This document shows positions 43,425 to 54,910 of a DNA stretch of 64,000 nt, in pieces. Position numbers and translations under genes: made by a program. Under the pieces are notes generated by a model. The model was not told the DNA's origin, made no database searches, and saw nothing but the letters and a program-made list of their open reading frames with translations. Position 1 is the first letter of the stretch. The number at the start of each line of letters is the position of its first letter. Location: positions 20,322,744-20,386,743 of the forward strand of contig CM041547.1 in NCBI GenBank assembly GCA_023238725.1, written 5' to 3'. This DNA comes from Scortum barcoo. Its lineage: Eukaryota; Chordata; Actinopteri; Centrarchiformes; Terapontidae.

Positions 43425-46400
43425 TCAGTTTTCTGTGAAGGCTGGGTTGTCCGCCTCTTCATCCAAGCTCACAACTTGCCTCTGTTCAGACAAATAAAGC
43501 AAATAAAAAGGATTCATACAAGGTAAAGTAACAGAACTTAAAATTTTAAACACATTCTTTTTTAATCTATAAAACTTATTACTGAGATGAAACAGGCAGC
43601 ATGGATCAATATTGGTTTATCTCTGTTCTCTCAGTAAAATGCTTAAACAGGTTAGCTGAAGTGATTCCTCTCAGACTCACTTTTGGGTAGGAGTAACCAT
43701 CAGGGCTGTGGCTCCTCCAAATGTGCACTTGGTCCTCCGTGGTCTTCTGATAGACGGGGTTGTCAAAGTGAATCGTGTTGGTGTTCTTCAGCCTGTAGTT
43801 CTTCCATAGCAACATGCCGCCAACGGCCACCAGACAAAGAATCGCTACATGATGCAGACAAAAATAGAAAGACAAAGAGAGAGATGATGAGTGACGCTTT
43901 TGTTCATTTAAATAATATGTACTTCTGTTTATGTAAGAAGCCACCTTTACCGCAGCGGGCAAAACAACTCACCCAGAGGTAAGACAATGTACAGAGCTAT
44001 TGGGGTGGTAGAGACAGCGTTTGGTATAGCTGCAGCAAATCCATTTTGGAAATCTAAAGAGAAGGTAAACAGGAGAAGTTAATGATACATGAAGCTGACC
44101 TGAACTATACCCAATGTCAGAGAGCAACGCATTGAAATGGCCATGCTGCTGGTTCTTTTACATTACTGACAGCCATTTCCCCCCAAAATGTTTACCAAAC
44201 CAATTTCAAGGTTTCAAGGATTAGGGACTGATTGAAAGCATCCATTGGTTTCAAAGCAGGCCAGCAAAGAATGAAAATCAAATAAAATAAATAATATAAT
44301 GCTTTAAATCTTGCAATTGCTGTAAGATGGTAATGTAATTGCAGTTGGGAACTGTTTTGCATTAGCTCTTTTAGCGGTGCCTTCAAGGTCTTGTGGAAAA
44401 CACTGTGTGTTTGGGTCAAACTTTGTGAAGTGGTCGACAAGAATATAACATTTCCGCACAATTTGACCAAAATGCAGAAACTTGCCTGGCGAGGTGACTG
44501 GAGCCTGTGTGGTAGTCTGAGGAAATTTGGGCTTCACAGGCTGGGGTGATGGGGTTTTTGGCTCAGGTGTGGTGGTCCTTACAGGAGGCTTGGTGGTGAG
44601 TGGCACTGGCTTGGCCGCAGTGCTGGTGATTATGACAGGCACTGTGGTGGTGCGGACTTGGGGCTTGGGTGTGGTGCGGACCTGGGGTTTAGGTGTGGTG
44701 CGGATCTGGGGTTTAGGTGTAGTGCGGATTTGGGGCTTAGGTGTGGTGCTGGCGGGAACTGGTGGCAGACGAGGGGGGTTGGTAGTTGGAACTGGAGGCT
44801 GCAGGGGAGCTGCAGGTGTTGGCACAGCTGGTGAAGAACAAAAACAGAGGAGTGAGTTTCAGAAATTGGACCATGTCAGCTACAGAAAATATTTTACTTA
44901 GAAGACAGAAATGATTTCATTATGATTTTATCACTTTCTTCTCTTTGATTGTTTACATACCAGGTACACATGTCCTCATGTCTCTGGCTAGCATCATGTT
45001 ATCGGGACAGACACAAGTATATTTGGGTGGATGTCTGCCCACTTGAGGAGCTCCCAGGCACAAGAATTCACAGCCAGATACCTGGCACCAGTCCCTCCCT
45101 GCAATGGAGAAGAGGATGCAATTTAAGTTTAGTTTAACTGCTTCACATATTTTGAAGTCAATATCAACATCATTAGTATGGTGACATTTTAGGTGTCTCT
45201 TACCGGCGGGTTGTTTGAGGTTATGGTAAAGAATAATATCTTCTGGTGAGGACAGGTGCTCTGCCACTGGTATGATATCATCACCCGTCAGCCTGTTCGC
45301 ACTGAGGATGGCATTGTTACTGACGTCTGTCCAGAACACTCTTTCCTGGAAGCACAAAAACATCCAAGTTTGAACATTTGAGCGATCGGGGGCCATCAGT
45401 AGCCGTGGTGAGGAATGCTACTGTTTATACGTGACGTGAGAAGTTTTTGACACGTTGTATCTGTCGGGTTCTGGGTTTATGTGTAACAGATTTTATCAGG
45501 TGGTAAACATCTACCTCAAACACAGTGAGTCCCAGTGGGTGGGCCAGCTTGTGTTCATCAATGATGAGGGTGCGCCGACCACCGCCCTGCACATCAATAC
45601 TGGAGAGGGTGTGCAGCTTCGAGTCTACCCAGTAGAGCCGCTGGTTCAACAGGTCTGGGAGGAAGCAGACAGAGAGGTCAACAGGTCTGAATGGATTAAA
45701 AAAACTACTTGAAACCACAGAAACATGAATGCTGGAGTTTACCAAGAGTAATCCCATTAGGCCACTCAATGTTGTCGGTGACCAGAGCATTGCGGTCTCC
45801 TCCATTAAGACCTGCCTTCTCAATCTTAGCGGGATTCCCCCAGTCAGTCCAGTAAATGAAGCTGAGAAGACACAGATATGTTGTAAATCGAATGTTGTAA
45901 TCTAAAGTACTTAAATCTATCCTGTAGACTGTTCACAAATGAAGAAAACAGTCTTTTAGGCGTTACTGTATTTCTATTGGTGCTATTAGACTCACTTGCT
46001 ATGGGGGTCGACCACAATAGCACGGGGCCTTGATAAGTCTTGATGGAAGAGGGTTTTGCGGCGGCTACCATCAGCAGTCGCCACAGAAATGGTGCTGCGA
46101 ATGCTGTCAGTCCAGTACAGGTTACCATGGATCCAGTCAATGGCGATGCCCTCGGGAGCATCAACATCGCCACTGATTACTACGCTGTGATGAGAGGAAT
46201 CTTCAGCCGAGTCCATCTGAGCTCTGGGTTGAAAGTGAAAAGCTGACGTCAAGCAGGAGTAAAGGTAGCAAAAGCTAGACTTTCACTCTGATTTGGTCAT
46301 TGCTCACCTGTAGATCTTCTTTTGGGAGATGTCTGTCCAGTAGATCTCTTTGGTGGCCATGTTCATGTCGAGAGCCACCACGTTCTTTAGGCGGGGGATT

Positions 46401-49400
46401 ACTCTGGTGTACTCACTTTTGTCCAAAGTCATCTTTCTGACTTCGTGACGGTTGGTAAAGAAGAGGTAGGCTATTGTACCTGCAAAATCAGAGTGTACAA
46501 GTTATTCTTTTATCAGTAATTTTACATGAATGTTGGTTTAAGGTCAATCTGAATTTCAAGTTTTGTTTATTCTTCTGCTATAATAACGGCCCCTGCATTA
46601 GTGTTCTCCAGGGGATGTGAATTTCTGGTAACGACTGACAATGTCATTGTAATTTAATTGGTCAAATTTTCATTTTGTCTCTAATAACTACCCAACCATG
46701 TCCAGACTAATCCAGACCAGGAACATATATATCATAAAAGTAACAAGAACATCTCTTTGAACATCTCACTTTAACATAATGCAACAAAAGGTCTATTTAC
46801 CGATGGCCTTGCAGGCTTTGGTTGCCGGGTCAACTTGGTAACCCTCCTCACACTGGCATTTGTAACTTCCTATCTGGTTGATGCAGATCTGGCTGCAGGT
46901 GTCTGGGTTGGCACACTCATCGATATCTGATTCAGAAAAAGAGAAACAGCTGAGTCATTGTGTCTGCAGGAATTACGGGATCTCTCTTTATTTTGAGATT
47001 TTAAGATAACCCTTTAAGGTAAGATAATCGCTTATTAGTCCCACAGGGGGAAAGTTACAATAGCACAATCGAGGACAACTCAAAGTAAACAGATTGCTTG
47101 GCATCATTTAATCAAATGAATCTGACTGAAGTTCACATTAGCATGGAAACTGACAGGGAGCACATGGCTCTTTGACTATGTTGAAATGTGCCTGTTACCT
47201 TCGCAGCGTTTTGTGTCCACCAGGTGATATCCAGCAGGACACAAACACTCGTAGCCGATCTTCAGGTCGTTGCAAGTATGAGAGCAGCCGCCGTTGTTGT
47301 ACAGGCACTCATTGGAGCCTGCAGGTGGAAGAGGAGAAGGTTTACCATCTTTCCTCATGAAGACAACTGGTAACTTGCATTATCAAGCTGTAGACAGCCT
47401 CAATAAATACATAACATTTGTAATTAACTAGACAGATATGAACGAGATGCCTCTGTACTCACCACATTCCCTGAGAGGCTCATCTGACCAATCCCTGCAA
47501 TCACGGCGCCTGTCGCAAACCTTCTCCATGCTAATACATTCGCCACTGCGGCACTTGAACCTGGTCGGGCCTTCACATTGGGTTGCTGCGCATGAGAAGT
47601 TGAAATAAAAAATCAGTTGCAGACACTGACAAGAGATTTTGTAGTTCCTGTTGGCAACCAGGACAGGAAGGCTAGAGTGGGAGATTTGTACCGTTGACGC
47701 AGCCAGTTTCATCGCTCATGTCCCTGCAGTCGTATTGGTGGTCACACTGGTGGCTACCATGGATGCAAGTGCCATCTCCGCATTCAAACTCATCAGGACG
47801 GCAGGTGGGACGAGCTAGAAGGGTGCAACAGGAGGGCATTTGGAGTGAGCTCAAGGGATGATGACTGAAAGAGTGACACTATGTGATGAACAGGAAAAGG
47901 AGAATTTGGTTATACTCACCACAGTCAGCTTCGTCTGATCGGTCAAGGCAGTCAGCTCCTCCATCACACTTCCAACTACCGTGGATGCACTCTCCACTGC
48001 CACAGCGGAACTCCAGGGAGGAGCACTGGTGAGTGGCAACGGTGTGAGGTTTCGCCGTACCACAGTTCTGGGGCCACTCATCCGAGCCGTCAGCGCAGTC
48101 GACATCTCCGTCGCAGGCCCACAGGCGCGGGACGCAAACGCTGTTGTTGCATTGGAAGGATGTGGCACTGCAGGTGATGGGCGGGCAGGAGGCCTCGTCA
48201 CGTCTGCCGTCATCACAGTCCGCTTCGTCATCACACACGAAGGAAGACGACACGCACTGGCCATTCCTGCAGCGGAACTCAGTGTTTGTGCACTGCTTTG
48301 GTGCTGGAGGAAAGGAAACACGACAGGGCCATCAGAGTGATGAAAGACCAGCAACACTTTGGAGCAGGGAGGAGAGGAGGAGATGGAAAGGAGAAGAGGA
48401 AGTTGTGGATTCTGAGAGCAATAAAATAGGATAAATCATATAATACGATTGAGGAAATAGTCAGACAGACGTGTAGGGCTCTTGCTGCCTGTGGGTAATT
48501 CAACTCACCACAGCTCTCCTCATCAGCTCCATTCTCACAGTCAGCTTTTCCATCACAGTGCCAGAGTCTCGGTACACACTGGTTAAGGCGGTCTCTGCAG
48601 CTGAACTCTGTTGGCCTACAAGTTTTGGCCACTGGAAGTGAAATACACACAAAAATTAACTAAAACGGCATCATCATCATACTGAAGCATTGTAAGAATG
48701 GCATGTATATATGCAAAGTAGTAACAAGTCCATCTTCGTGTTTAGTGACTCATGATACTCACTGCAGGTACCGGGAAGCTCATCTGTGCCGTCTCCGCAG
48801 TCATCTGTGCCATCACACACCCATCGGACCGTGATGCATTTCCCGTTACCGCACTGGAACTGGTTGGTCCCACATGTTGTCAATGCATCTATGACAGGCC
48901 GAAATAAACACACTGTTCAGCTAACAGGGCCAATGTTTTAGTTATATTCTATCACGGGCCAATAGAAGAACTTTCTCCATAAACATAGACGAAACTGCAA
49001 ATGATAAGAAGTCACATAAAATATGAACCATGCAGAATACAATCCACAGCAATGCTAGAGGCTCTGTGAGGCTGTGCTTGGGAAGGATGGTGCTTTAAGC
49101 TAACTGCTCACAGCATGCATCATGCTCAAAATGACAACGCCAACATGATGAGGTTTAGCAACAATAAATATAATAAGAAATAATAATGAAATAAGTTGTC
49201 AAGACATGTCACTAACAGATAAATTGTTAACCTGATGGTGGTGTTAGAGGAAACTTCAAGGAAACACCAAAGTCAGTAGGCTTTATCATCTGGGGAACCA
49301 GAATGTTACTTCATGAGATTACCTTGAGATATGTATCATCATTTGGGTGTGTAAACTGTGTAATGGAGTGAAAAACTGAGTTTAGGAGGGATTAATAAAG

Positions 49401-51989
49401 AAATTCTTCCTCTTCGTCTTAAAGCAGATGCAGATTGCCTGATGTCACGGATTACAGGTACTCTACATAAAGTTGGTCACTTGTGCCTCCCCAGTTGGGT
49501 TTTATTACAACATGGGAGGGGCTATACCTTCAGCCATGGCAAAGGTAATAAATATGCTGCCAGAGGAGGAAGGGGCTGGGAGGCAATTACTCTGACATGA
49601 CACACATATGAACACAAACACACGTGCCCATTGTGTTTGTTTAAATAGGGCAGATAAATGGTTCAACTACAAATCAAACAGGGATACTGTACTCATGTCA
49701 GTGACCCAGCCTGCATTTATCGGGCTTTATCAGGGAGCTGCTGATATGGTAAGTTCCTAATCACAGCAGAAATCTCATTTTCCAGCATTTATTGTCCCTG
49801 CCGGGGAAAAAACAATCATAATGCTGAAGACACAGGGCGGTCCTCCCAACCCCCATCTTTAATGGACCGAATGAGGCCACTGAACTGGAAGCACCAATTA
49901 GACTGTACATCAGAGAGACAGCACTTCATGAAAAGGTACTGGAGGCCATTCCTCCCTCTGGCCCCAGGGGCTCCAAACCCTGGATGGCCACCTGTTTTTG
50001 AAAGGGGGCAGAGGAGGTGTTTACCAGCAGATATCCATTTAGCAGCTTCATAGCCTGATACAGTGTGTGCAAGATTAGATTTTTATCCCCCCAAAAAAAG
50101 CCTTATTAAATATTTATGAGTAAGTATTAACATTCTCATAAGTTTGTGCCCTATAAGAAAGGATAGGAGAAAGGCTTATCATAAATTATGCACGTCTATG
50201 AATGTCTCACAGCATAATAAATCATAAAAGACTCTTGGTGAAATCAAACATCTGGTGCCATCGGTCATGGTCGATGCTTCCGGACTGGTTAAACAAGGAG
50301 AGGTTTTATTTCTTTAAACATACACAGGATGAGGATTTTTTTTTTACCACTGTAGTAGCATTTTATATATATATATGTGAATGCAAACAGTCATTTCAGT
50401 GTTTTGGCTGTGAAGTAAACCTACTATTGGCCGTTAAGCTGATAATTTCTTTATGACTTCACGTGAAAGCCTGCAAATTATTGCCCTCACAATAAAGATA
50501 GTCATCAGGTTCGTGTTGAAAAACCCGGTCTTATCGAAGGGTTATCTGTGTGGGTGACACAAAAGAAAAAAATGTATCGTGGGTAGATTTCAAACTCCCT
50601 TTTTTCTCAGGCTTTGTGATAGAGAAGAAGCTCAAACACTGGTGACAACATGGTGAAAGTTTTCACTTCATAGATCAGTCCTCATTCCCTGAAACAAATG
50701 ACACATTACCGAAACAAGTTCACGTTGGCTGTTTGCTCAGCGGGCTTAAAGTTCAGACCTTAACAGACAAACCACACCGCACAGCAGCACTATTGACTGA
50801 GTGTGTGGTGTGTTTAATTTAATGACCCCGAGGATGAGCAACAAGAAAGGTGCTCCTACTCTTTTAAACACTGGGAAACACATAGAGATACACACTATTT
50901 CAAAACCAGGGATCACTCTTCAGATGATGGATTTCTCCCCAAATAAAGTCCTTCTCTGTCCAAACAGCCATTCACAACACGAGGGACAGACACGTCTCTG
51001 TGGAAATGTGGATGGGTGACAACCAGTTGCAACATGTCTCGGCACACACACACCGATTCCCAAAACCGACACAGGGAACAGGTATGACAGTGACTTCACA
51101 CCAGACTGAGTGTACAGCCAAAACTAAAGGAATGCATCTGCAAAAACAATGCGCGCGTCTGCGTTGAAGGACGAGTTGGAGGGCTTCCATTCATTTTCAC
51201 AATATGGGGCGTTGCAGATGGTGGGAGAAGGCCTTTTGCAAACAGGCTGGATGTTGCATCATGTGGGAGAGATGGAGCCCCTGGACTCGAGATGGAAACC
51301 CAAGTTCATCCCGGTTCCACCTCTGACGGGCTTTCCACTGCCATGTAAATGCAAGCGGCGCCCGTCCCCACATCATGAATGGCAACAGAAACCGGCTTTT
51401 CACAAACCCCGCTTGACATCTTTCCACAGACAGTATTCACACAGCTCAAAGCTGATTGGCTGCAGGGCCCCACTGAATGGAGAGCTTCATTCAAAAAGCC
51501 GGCAAAGGATGACAAAGATAACATGTACAAGTGTGAGCCGTCAAAGAACGAATGAGTGATGGACAGACGAGCCTGACTAAATTATGGAGGTCATTTTGGA
51601 GGAATTTGAGGCTGGGTTAAAAATATACAGTGAGAAAAAAAAAACCCGGAGAGATTTGACCTACATTCCTTGAATAACTGCACCCTCCCCCCAGCACCTT
51701 GCATCCGGTGCTGTCAGAGGAGTGCGAAATTTAAACCCACACGGCCTGAAATCCTGTTTTTGATGGGATTTTAATGAAGATTTGGTGAGGCTGAAGCGCG
51801 GCACTGTTTCACCTGTGCGTAACGCAGATGCCAACTCACAAATAAATAATAATAATGATAATAAAAATAATAAAAATAAAATAAAAAAAAAACTATAACT
51901 TCATTGACCAAATTAAAATAAAGAAACTTACTTGTCTGAACAAAGAAGCAGATGAGAAACAACACTGAGGTGAAACGCGGCTCTCCCAT
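43425..51989 (-). CDS. ldlr: low-density lipoprotein receptor, complete, 18 exons
   Basis: A cell-surface receptor that takes up ApoB/ApoE lipoproteins by clathrin endocytosis. Exons: 51989-51932, 48888-48763, 48631-48509, 48303-47920, 47814-47692, 47585-47463, 47318-47199, 46926-46801, 46479-46308, 46223-45996, 45861-45743, 45654-45515, 45345-45204, 45098-44961, 44827-44486, 44053-43973, 43844-43681, 43481-43425. All are in phase: 921 residues, human 860, same exon count. Domains: signal peptide (start [16 protein letters not shown]); seven LDL-A modules (20-312; one exon carries modules 3-5, as in human), which excludes the eight-module VLDLR; EGF-A and EGF-B (313-394); six-blade propeller with four YWTD or YWVD motifs (395-661); EGF-C (662-707); Thr/Pro mucin domain (708-821); membrane span (about 838-862); tail with FDNPVY (875-880). 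Oddities: a GC-AG intron after 44,486, an expanded mucin exon and an added C-terminal NPAF. Probably the 'a' copy. Confidence 0.97.
44651..44746 (-). repeat. 24-bp minisatellite in the ldlr mucin exon
   Basis: Four tandem copies of a 24-bp unit in exon 15 encode TTPKPQ(I/V)R repeated, inside the O-glycosylated stem. The units differ by a few bases. Further loosely related Thr/Pro segments ([13 protein letters not shown]) follow. Copy number in such coding minisatellites often varies between individuals. Confidence 0.9.
47005..47075. repeat. small interspersed repeat fragment in an ldlr intron
   Basis: The text 'aagataatcgcttattagtc' and 'ccacagggggaaagttacaa' resembles a common fish retroelement fragment (tttattagtcccacaggggaaattt type). 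Recognition is from memory. Confidence 0.4.
48889..51931. other. ldlr intron 1
   Basis: A 3.0 kb intron between the signal-peptide exon and LDL-A module 1, with GT-AG borders. It contains a family A repeat fragment at about 49,050-49,260 and otherwise no coding sequence that I can support. The frames at 49,862-50,053 and 51,149-51,559 have no domain or splice support. Confidence 0.8.
49050..49260 (+). repeat. interspersed fish repeat, family A, partial
   Basis: The text 'ctaactgctcacagcatgca', 'ctcaaaatgacaacgccaac' and 'atgatgaggtttagcaac' parallels the 5,615-5,990 copy and the family pattern of tgctaacatgctcacaatga. Confidence 0.45.
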
Positions 51990-52159
51990 GGTGCCGTGCG
52001 CGCCTGTCAGTGTCAGGGGGGGGACTGATGCTTGACTCCGCACCTGAGGGGACAGCAGGGCTCTGCTGTGTGTGGGGCGTGCTGGGAGATGCTCCTTTGC
52101 TGGAGGGTCTGAGGAGGGATGCTTCAGCACACTGTAATGTTTGACAACAACATCAGACC

Positions 52160-52237
52160 CATTTCAATGTGGTCCGGAGGCTGGGAGGGGCCGAGGGGGG
52201 CCCGAGAGGAGGGAGGCGGGATCTGGAGTGGTGTGAT
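52160..52237 (-). promoter_or_regulatory. ldlr core promoter: SRE, GC boxes and TATA-like element
   Basis: On the minus strand, in order: ATCACACCAC (52,237-52,228), nine of ten identical to the human LDLR sterol-regulatory element ATCACCCCAC and fitting TCACnCCAC; CCCGCCTCCC (52,220-52,211), an Sp1-type GC box; C/G-rich sequence to 52,180; then CACATTGAAATG (within 52,172-52,160), which I recall unchanged from the human TATA-like region. This predicts SREBP induction when cell cholesterol is low. It lies 170-250 bp upstream of the ATG at 51,989. Confidence 0.7.
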
Positions 52238-52689
52238 TTCTGAGGCAAACAGCCCCAACAATTGAGAGGAGGAGCTCCGTGGAGGTGGATTTTACTATGA
52301 GTTTAACCCTTTGAGGGGAGGGCTCAGTGTTTGGATCCTCTGGGAGCAGGGCCGCGTGTTTGGGGGCTCTACAAGGAGACATCAAGGCCAAGATCAGGGG
52401 TGGAAACATCTGAGATTTTGAGAATAAAATCAAAAAGTTAAGGGGATAATAATCATAAAACTGCAGCTTTTACTCTAACTGAGGATGTGGATGAGCTGAA
52501 GTTAAGGAACCTTATTAGTGTTAGAGAACTATTTTACAACCAGTAATATATTAGAGGTGTGCACGCCCATAGGAAATTGCTCTAGAGTCACAGCAGTATC
52601 TTAACAGTAATATATATGGATTATTAGGAACACATGTTTATTCCAATATACCCAATTCAAAACCATCAGACAACTTTTTCCTCATTTTT

Positions 52690-52717
52690 AAACAAACAAA
52701 CAAACAAACAAAAAAAA
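52690..52717. repeat. CAAA tetranucleotide microsatellite
   Basis: About five CAAA units followed by an A run. Confidence 0.9.
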
Positions 52718-53376
52718 TGGTACCAATTCTCCAAAATCCGATGATTTTTTTGTTGGAATAATACTACTTCTGAGAGGATTGCTCCTTTTTACTAGAAATC
52801 GTATCAAGTGCCACCCACCACCAAAATATTATGACTTTTGTCTTCAACATTTCAAATGTTTTTCTCGAAATTGTATCACAAAATATTCTCACATCAGTTT
52901 CACTCAGCGTGAATTTAACTGTTATAAAACCAAGTAGCAGGCATTGGTAAATAAAATCTCCCTGGTCGACTGGTTTTGAAGTCCAGAGTTTGTACCCACA
53001 TGTGCTCTGCGACAGTAATTAGACTGGCAGCTGGCCTACTCTAGCAGACATTAAGTACTTGCTGTTGTAACAACATTGATTTCTTTGGGTTAAAGTAGAT
53101 AACTGACTTATTCTGTGTAAGGTTCATTTCCTCTTTGTCATGTCCTTGATCACCTATAATCCAAAAGGTAAAAGATATACACAACAAGTTAACTAAACAC
53201 TGAGTAACACTTTCTAATGAAATACTAAACATAGTCAGTAAAGTCATTATCTCTGCTTTTATATTCATATCACTATTTCCTGAATTGAAGTCGGTCACCT
53301 TTCATAAGAAAAAAAAAAAGACCAGCAGGCTATTTCAGGTTCAAAGTCTCAAACTTTGTTCGGTCCATTAGATAGT

Positions 53377-53938
53377 TTACAGTGAGAGTGCATCAGAGGA
53401 GGCATAGAGATAAAGTACATCTAAAGAGATAAAACTCAGAAACAACCTTGAACCGAGCAGAGGGAGAAGAACCATATACATAAAGCTCAGGAGTAATCCA
53501 ATGTAACTGAAAACAGTTAAATAGATAGATGTTTTCTCTGAACATATTTCATGGAAGAAGCTCTGGAACATCAACGCTGTTAAAAAAAAAAAAAAACAAG
53601 AGACAGCAGCTGAAGTCAGAAATATAAAGTTGGTGCCTGTGATAAGTAAATACATTGACCCTGTTATTACCACCACCACCACCCCCAGCCTACACAATCA
53701 TCAACCACCAGTCCATTTTATCATGTGTGACCTTCACTGTTATCCCAACACTGATAAATGTACACAAAAACTATTGAAATTTCAAAGAAACATACGAAAA
53801 CACACAAGTCAGCCCAGTAGTTGAACTGAACACATGAGAAATCGTCACAGTGAAAACAAAACATCCTCCTGTCAGTAATGATGGAGTCAGGTTACCTCCG
53901 TCTCCACTACAGAGCCGAGGCCTCACACACGCTGCCAT
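53377..53938 (-). other. speculative two-exon small membrane protein
   Basis: ATG at 53,938 opens a 43-base exon (MAACVRPRLCSGDG) ending in a good donor (GGAG|GTAACC, after 53,896). A strong acceptor (poly-T then AACAG, before 53,576) starts a second exon that continues in phase for 65 codons to a stop at 53,379-53,377. The total is 80 residues with one or two hydrophobic spans (YIGLLLSFMYMVLLPLLG). I do not recognise the protein. Frames rich in hydrophobic residues arise easily in AT-rich DNA, so this may be chance. Confidence 0.15.
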
Positions 53939-54559
53939 AAGGAATTCAAGGACTGAAGCCAAGCCTGTCACCCTGCCAGCGATAAAATACCCACAGCAAA
54001 TGTGGTGTCCACGTTAAGAGGGAGGGTACGATGGAAGAAATAATGACAAAGTGCATGTGATATAGATATAAAGCACTAATATATTCATGTACAAAAACTC
54101 CATCAGAAATAAACGTCCTACGTAATGAACTATTACCAGCAAATATGACAAACATGGCACACAATATCTGACATTTCACTTCCTGCAGCTGCTCGAGGAG
54201 GAGCTACTTTTAAATACTTTATGTACAGTTCAGTCCAGTGCACTCTAGTTACAACGTTACACAAACAGTGCATTACTCAACTTTGTACTTTTTGTGAAAT
54301 AAATATTAGATCATTTGACCTTTTTGGTCCTCGAACACCTATTTCAATGAAACCATGTGAGAGGTTTAGAGGGGAAACTTCTTTGGTGGAACTGCAAACA
54401 ACTCACAGACATCTGAAGCATGACAAGGGACCTTTTTGTACAGAGTCACAAGCAAAGAGCGGTTTGGAAACCACAACAGTGTGTTGCATCTTATAAGACT
54501 GTTGTGTTTCTTATGACACATTGCAGCTTGCAAAGTAACTAGTAGCTGGCTGTCACATA

Positions 54560-54910
54560 ACTGTGGAAAGTACTTTAGAGTAATATTTTAAAGGTAATAC
54601 AGTGGTTTAAAGTAACTAAGTATGTTTATTCAGTGCTGTACTTAAGTACAACTTTGAAGTATTTGTACTTGGATATTTCCATCTTATGCTACATTATACA
54701 TGTATGTTTCAGAGGGAAATATCAAACTTTTCACTGCACTACATTTATCTGACAGCTACTTAATGGACTGTTATAGATTACATTTGCAAAAAGTAAATAG
54801 AGCAATTAAACAAGATACAAGTCCTGCTACATGTTAACAATAATGATCCAGTAATATCATAATATAACAGGGCCAGGGCCACTCTGCATGATCAATACTT
54901 TTACTACTGA
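54560..54910. repeat. interspersed fish repeat, family D
   Basis: The text 'gtgctgtacttaagtacaac', 'gaagtatttgtacttggata', 'tttccatcttatgctacatt', 'actgcactacatttatctga' and 'actctgcatgatcaatactt' follows, in order, a very common percomorph repeat rich in 'tacttaagtac' motifs. The class is not assigned. Confidence 0.65.

Noticed and set aside
44527..44901. Gly/Val-rich plus-strand open frame
   Set aside because: It is the antisense of the repetitive ldlr mucin exon.
52164..52433. Minus-strand frame over the ldlr promoter
   Set aside because: Overlaps GC-rich promoter elements, has no splice link to ldlr and has no domain.
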